Below are positions 6,829 through 8,483 of a stretch of DNA of 8,483 bases, in pieces (the first letter of the stretch is position 1; each line of letters starts with the position of its first letter). Origin of the DNA: Thiosocius sp963719025. GTDB lineage: Bacteria > Pseudomonadota > Gammaproteobacteria > Chromatiales > Chromatiaceae. Both the position numbers and the translations under genes were made by a program. Below the pieces are notes generated by a model. It worked only from the letters and a program-made list of their open reading frames with translations. It had not been told where the DNA came from and made no database searches. The stretch covers positions 1 to 8,483 of the forward strand of contig CAVRBK010000021.1 of NCBI GenBank assembly GCA_963719025.1, read 5' to 3'.

Positions 6829-6995
6829 CCCGGCCTCGGCAATGCCGCCTGGAGCGCGTACGATTTAACGGCATAGCGGATATCCAACTGCCAGGTGGCA
6901 CCCGCCGAAAGCGGAGAAACACCGACGCATATGGCTATTGAACGACACGCAGGGATTGACTGACGCTGGGGAAAAGCGCGTTCGAAGACGACTTC

Positions 6996-7000
6996 AAGGA
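6996..7000 (+). promoter_or_regulatory. Ribosome binding site of sucrose-phosphate synthase
   Basis: AAGGA lies 10 nt before the ATG at 7011, an acceptable if slightly long spacing. It supports this ATG, whose product begins exactly where bacterial sucrose-phosphate synthases begin. Confidence 0.55.
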
Positions 7001-7010
7001 TACGTGACCG

Positions 7011-8483
7011 ATGGAAAGCATCACCGAAAAACGCTACCTGTTACTGATCAGTGTGCATGGACTGATACGCAGCCATGACCTTGAATTGGGACGCGATGCA
7101 GATACAGGCGGGCAGACCAAGTATGTCCTGGACCTCGCGCACAGCCTTTGCGAAAGCGACGAGGTGAGTCAGGTTGACCTGGTAACCCGTCGCATTGTCG
7201 ACAGCGCGGTGAGTGATGAATACGCCCAGGCCATCGAACAGATCTCGGACAAGGCCCGGATCGTTCGCATTGATGCCGGGCCGGACGGGTACATACCCAA
7301 GGAACAGCTCTGGGACCATCTCGACAGCTTCATGGACAACCTGATCAACTGGCTCAACCGACAGTCTCGAATGCCCAACCTGGTGCACAGTCATTATGCC
7401 GACGCCGGTTACGTCGGGGTCAGGCTATCCAACCTGCTGGGGGTTCCGCTGGTGCATACCGGCCATTCCCTGGGCAGGGACAAACGCAAGCGCCTGCTGG
7501 CCCGCGGCTTATCAAGCGACGATATCGAGCAGACCTACAATATTGCCCGGCGCATCGATGCCGAGGAAGAGATTCTCGCCAACGCCGACCTGGTGATTAC
7601 CAGCACACACAACGAAATCGAATCGCAGTACGGCCTGTACAACTACTACGATCCTAAACGCATGACGGTGATCCCGCCCGGCACCAACCTTGATCAGTTC
7701 CACCCGCCTGACGGCAACGACAGCATCGCTTTCGAGCAGCAAATCAATCGGTTTCTGAAGGCGCCTGAAAAGCCCATGATCCTGGCTTTGTCACGACCCG
7801 ATGAACGGAAAAATATCCTTGCCCTGATCGAGGCCTATGGCGAGTCTGCAGAGTTGCAGGAGTTGGCCAACCTTGTGATTGTTGCCGGAACGCGGGACGA
7901 CATTAGCGACCTCGAAAAAGGTGCGCGAACCGTATTCGAAAACATCCTGTTGCTGATCGACAGCTACGACCTGTATGGGCGGGTGGCAATCCCCAAGTCG
8001 CACCGGGCTCACGAAGTACCGGATATCTATCGCCTTGCAGCCTTAAGCAAAGGGGTATTTGTCAATCCCGCCATAACCGAACCCTTCGGATTGACACTGC
8101 TTGAGGCGGCGGCAAGCGGGTTACCGATTGTCGCCACCGAAAATGGCGGCCCGGTGGATATTATTGCCAACTGTGCGTGCGGAGAACTCATCGACCCGCT
8201 TGATCGAAACGACATCGCCCAGGCACTACTGAAACTTCTGCGAGATCCAGACGCCTGGGCACGCGCATCCAGCAACGGCATCCAGGGCGTACGCAAACAC
8301 TATTCGTGGCCGGCACACGCCACCGACTACCTCGGAAAGGTCGGCGCACTCAAGGGCAAGTACATTTCCCCAGCGGAAGAAAAGCCGATTCCAAAAGCCA
8401 TCCGCTACCGCGACCGGGCGATCTTCACCGACCTGGATCAGAACCTGATCGGCAATCCCGCCTCCCTTAAGCAATTCATTGCG
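7011..8483 (+). CDS. sps: Sucrose-phosphate synthase, 3' end cut by the window
   Basis: The enzyme joins UDP-glucose (or ADP-glucose) and fructose 6-phosphate into sucrose 6-phosphate, the committed step of sucrose synthesis in the cytosol. All 491 codons up to the window end are open, without a frameshift. The GT-B part has SVHGLIR at 15-20, GGQTK at 33-37, the family-typical TGHSLGR at 150-156, the hinge IPPGTN, SRPDERKN, and the GT4 E-x7-E motif with E357 and E365 in EPFGLTLLE. After HYSWP a linker leads to AIFTDLDQN with D474 and D476, the first motif of the C-terminal HAD (sucrose-phosphatase-like) domain, most of which lies beyond the window. Codon third positions are clearly more mixed than in metG next door. 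Sucrose made this way usually serves as an osmolyte or carbon store in such bacteria. Plain sucrose synthase is less likely because of the SPS-specific motifs and the HAD start. Confidence 0.92.
   Translation, partial: MESITEKRYLLLISVHGLIRSHDLELGRDADTGGQTKYVLDLAHSLCESDEVSQVDLVTRRIVDSAVSDEYAQAIEQISDKARIVRIDAGPDGYIPKEQLWDHLDSFMDNLINWLNRQSRMPNLVHSHYADAGYVGVRLSNLLGVPLVHTGHSLGRDKRKRLLARGLSSDDIEQTYNIARRIDAEEEILANADLVITSTHNEIESQYGLYNYYDPKRMTVIPPGTNLDQFHPPDGNDSIAFEQQINRFLKAPEKPMILALSRPDERKNILALIEAYGESAELQELANLVIVAGTRDDISDLEKGARTVFENILLLIDSYDLYGRVAIPKSHRAHEVPDIYRLAALSKGVFVNPAITEPFGLTLLEAAASGLPIVATENGGPVDIIANCACGELIDPLDRNDIAQALLKLLRDPDAWARASSNGIQGVRKHYSWPAHATDYLGKVGALKGKYISPAEEKPIPKAIRYRDRAIFTDLDQNLIGNPASLKQFIA

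Larger units (their letters stand above)
6739..7010. other. Spacer between metG and sucrose-phosphate synthase
   Basis: No gene is supported in these 272 bp. Two hairpins are visible, GCGGC-GGTA-GCCGC at 6750-6763, directly after the metG stop, and TTTGCCG-GCGGG-CGGCAAA at 6810-6828. Neither is followed by a T-run, so neither is a standard intrinsic terminator, though they could protect the metG mRNA end. The right part (about 6860-7000) is less GC-rich and should hold the promoter of the next gene, but I see no convincing -35/-10 pair. Confidence 0.45.

Overview
The window looks like a GC-rich proteobacterial chromosome, most likely gammaproteobacterial. Two things point there. First, mrp/apbC (minus strand) and metG (plus strand) lie head to head, the arrangement known from E. 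coli and its relatives. Second, the MetG is the long form with a four-cysteine zinc knuckle and a C-terminal tRNA-binding domain. A bacterial sucrose-phosphate synthase at the right end would suit a halotolerant, chemolithotrophic or methylotrophic member that makes sucrose as a compatible solute; that lifestyle is inference.

Layout. Positions 1-151 hold no supported gene but carry a perfect 11-bp tandem repeat and a small palindrome. From 152 to 2917, all on the minus strand and read right to left, come two paralogous GT-B glycosyltransferases (2917-1700, then 1674-475), a small unrecognised ORF (363-205) and an intrinsic terminator (175-152). A leader of about 320 bp (2918-3238) with two hairpins and a weak promoter precedes the pair. 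Positions 3239-4386 hold mrp/apbC and its terminator (minus strand). Positions 4387-4679 are the divergent promoter region, 4680-6738 is metG (plus strand), 6739-7010 is a GC-rich spacer, and from 7011 to the window end is an incomplete sucrose-phosphate synthase (plus strand).

Two observations stand out. (1) An 88-bp direct repeat with 4 mismatches, containing the last codons of mrp, its 3' UTR and its terminator, occurs at 3239-3326 and again at 152-239. It brackets exactly the glycosyltransferase pair and the small ORF, and the small ORF ends in an Mrp-like tail. This looks like a cargo segment placed behind mrp with duplication of the mrp 3' end. (2) mrp and metG are each intact at protein level only if 13 single extra bases are removed, three in mrp and ten in metG. 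All 13 lie between 4141 and 6261, all can be read as +1 insertions, and about 5.2 kb of other coding sequence in the window has none. A patch of insertion-type sequencing or assembly error is the simplest explanation, but the sharp localisation deserves a check.

Working together: Mrp (Fe-S cluster carrier) and MetG (methionyl-tRNA synthetase) are housekeeping genes. The glycosyltransferase pair and the sucrose-phosphate synthase flank them and look accessory, with more mixed third codon positions than mrp and metG.
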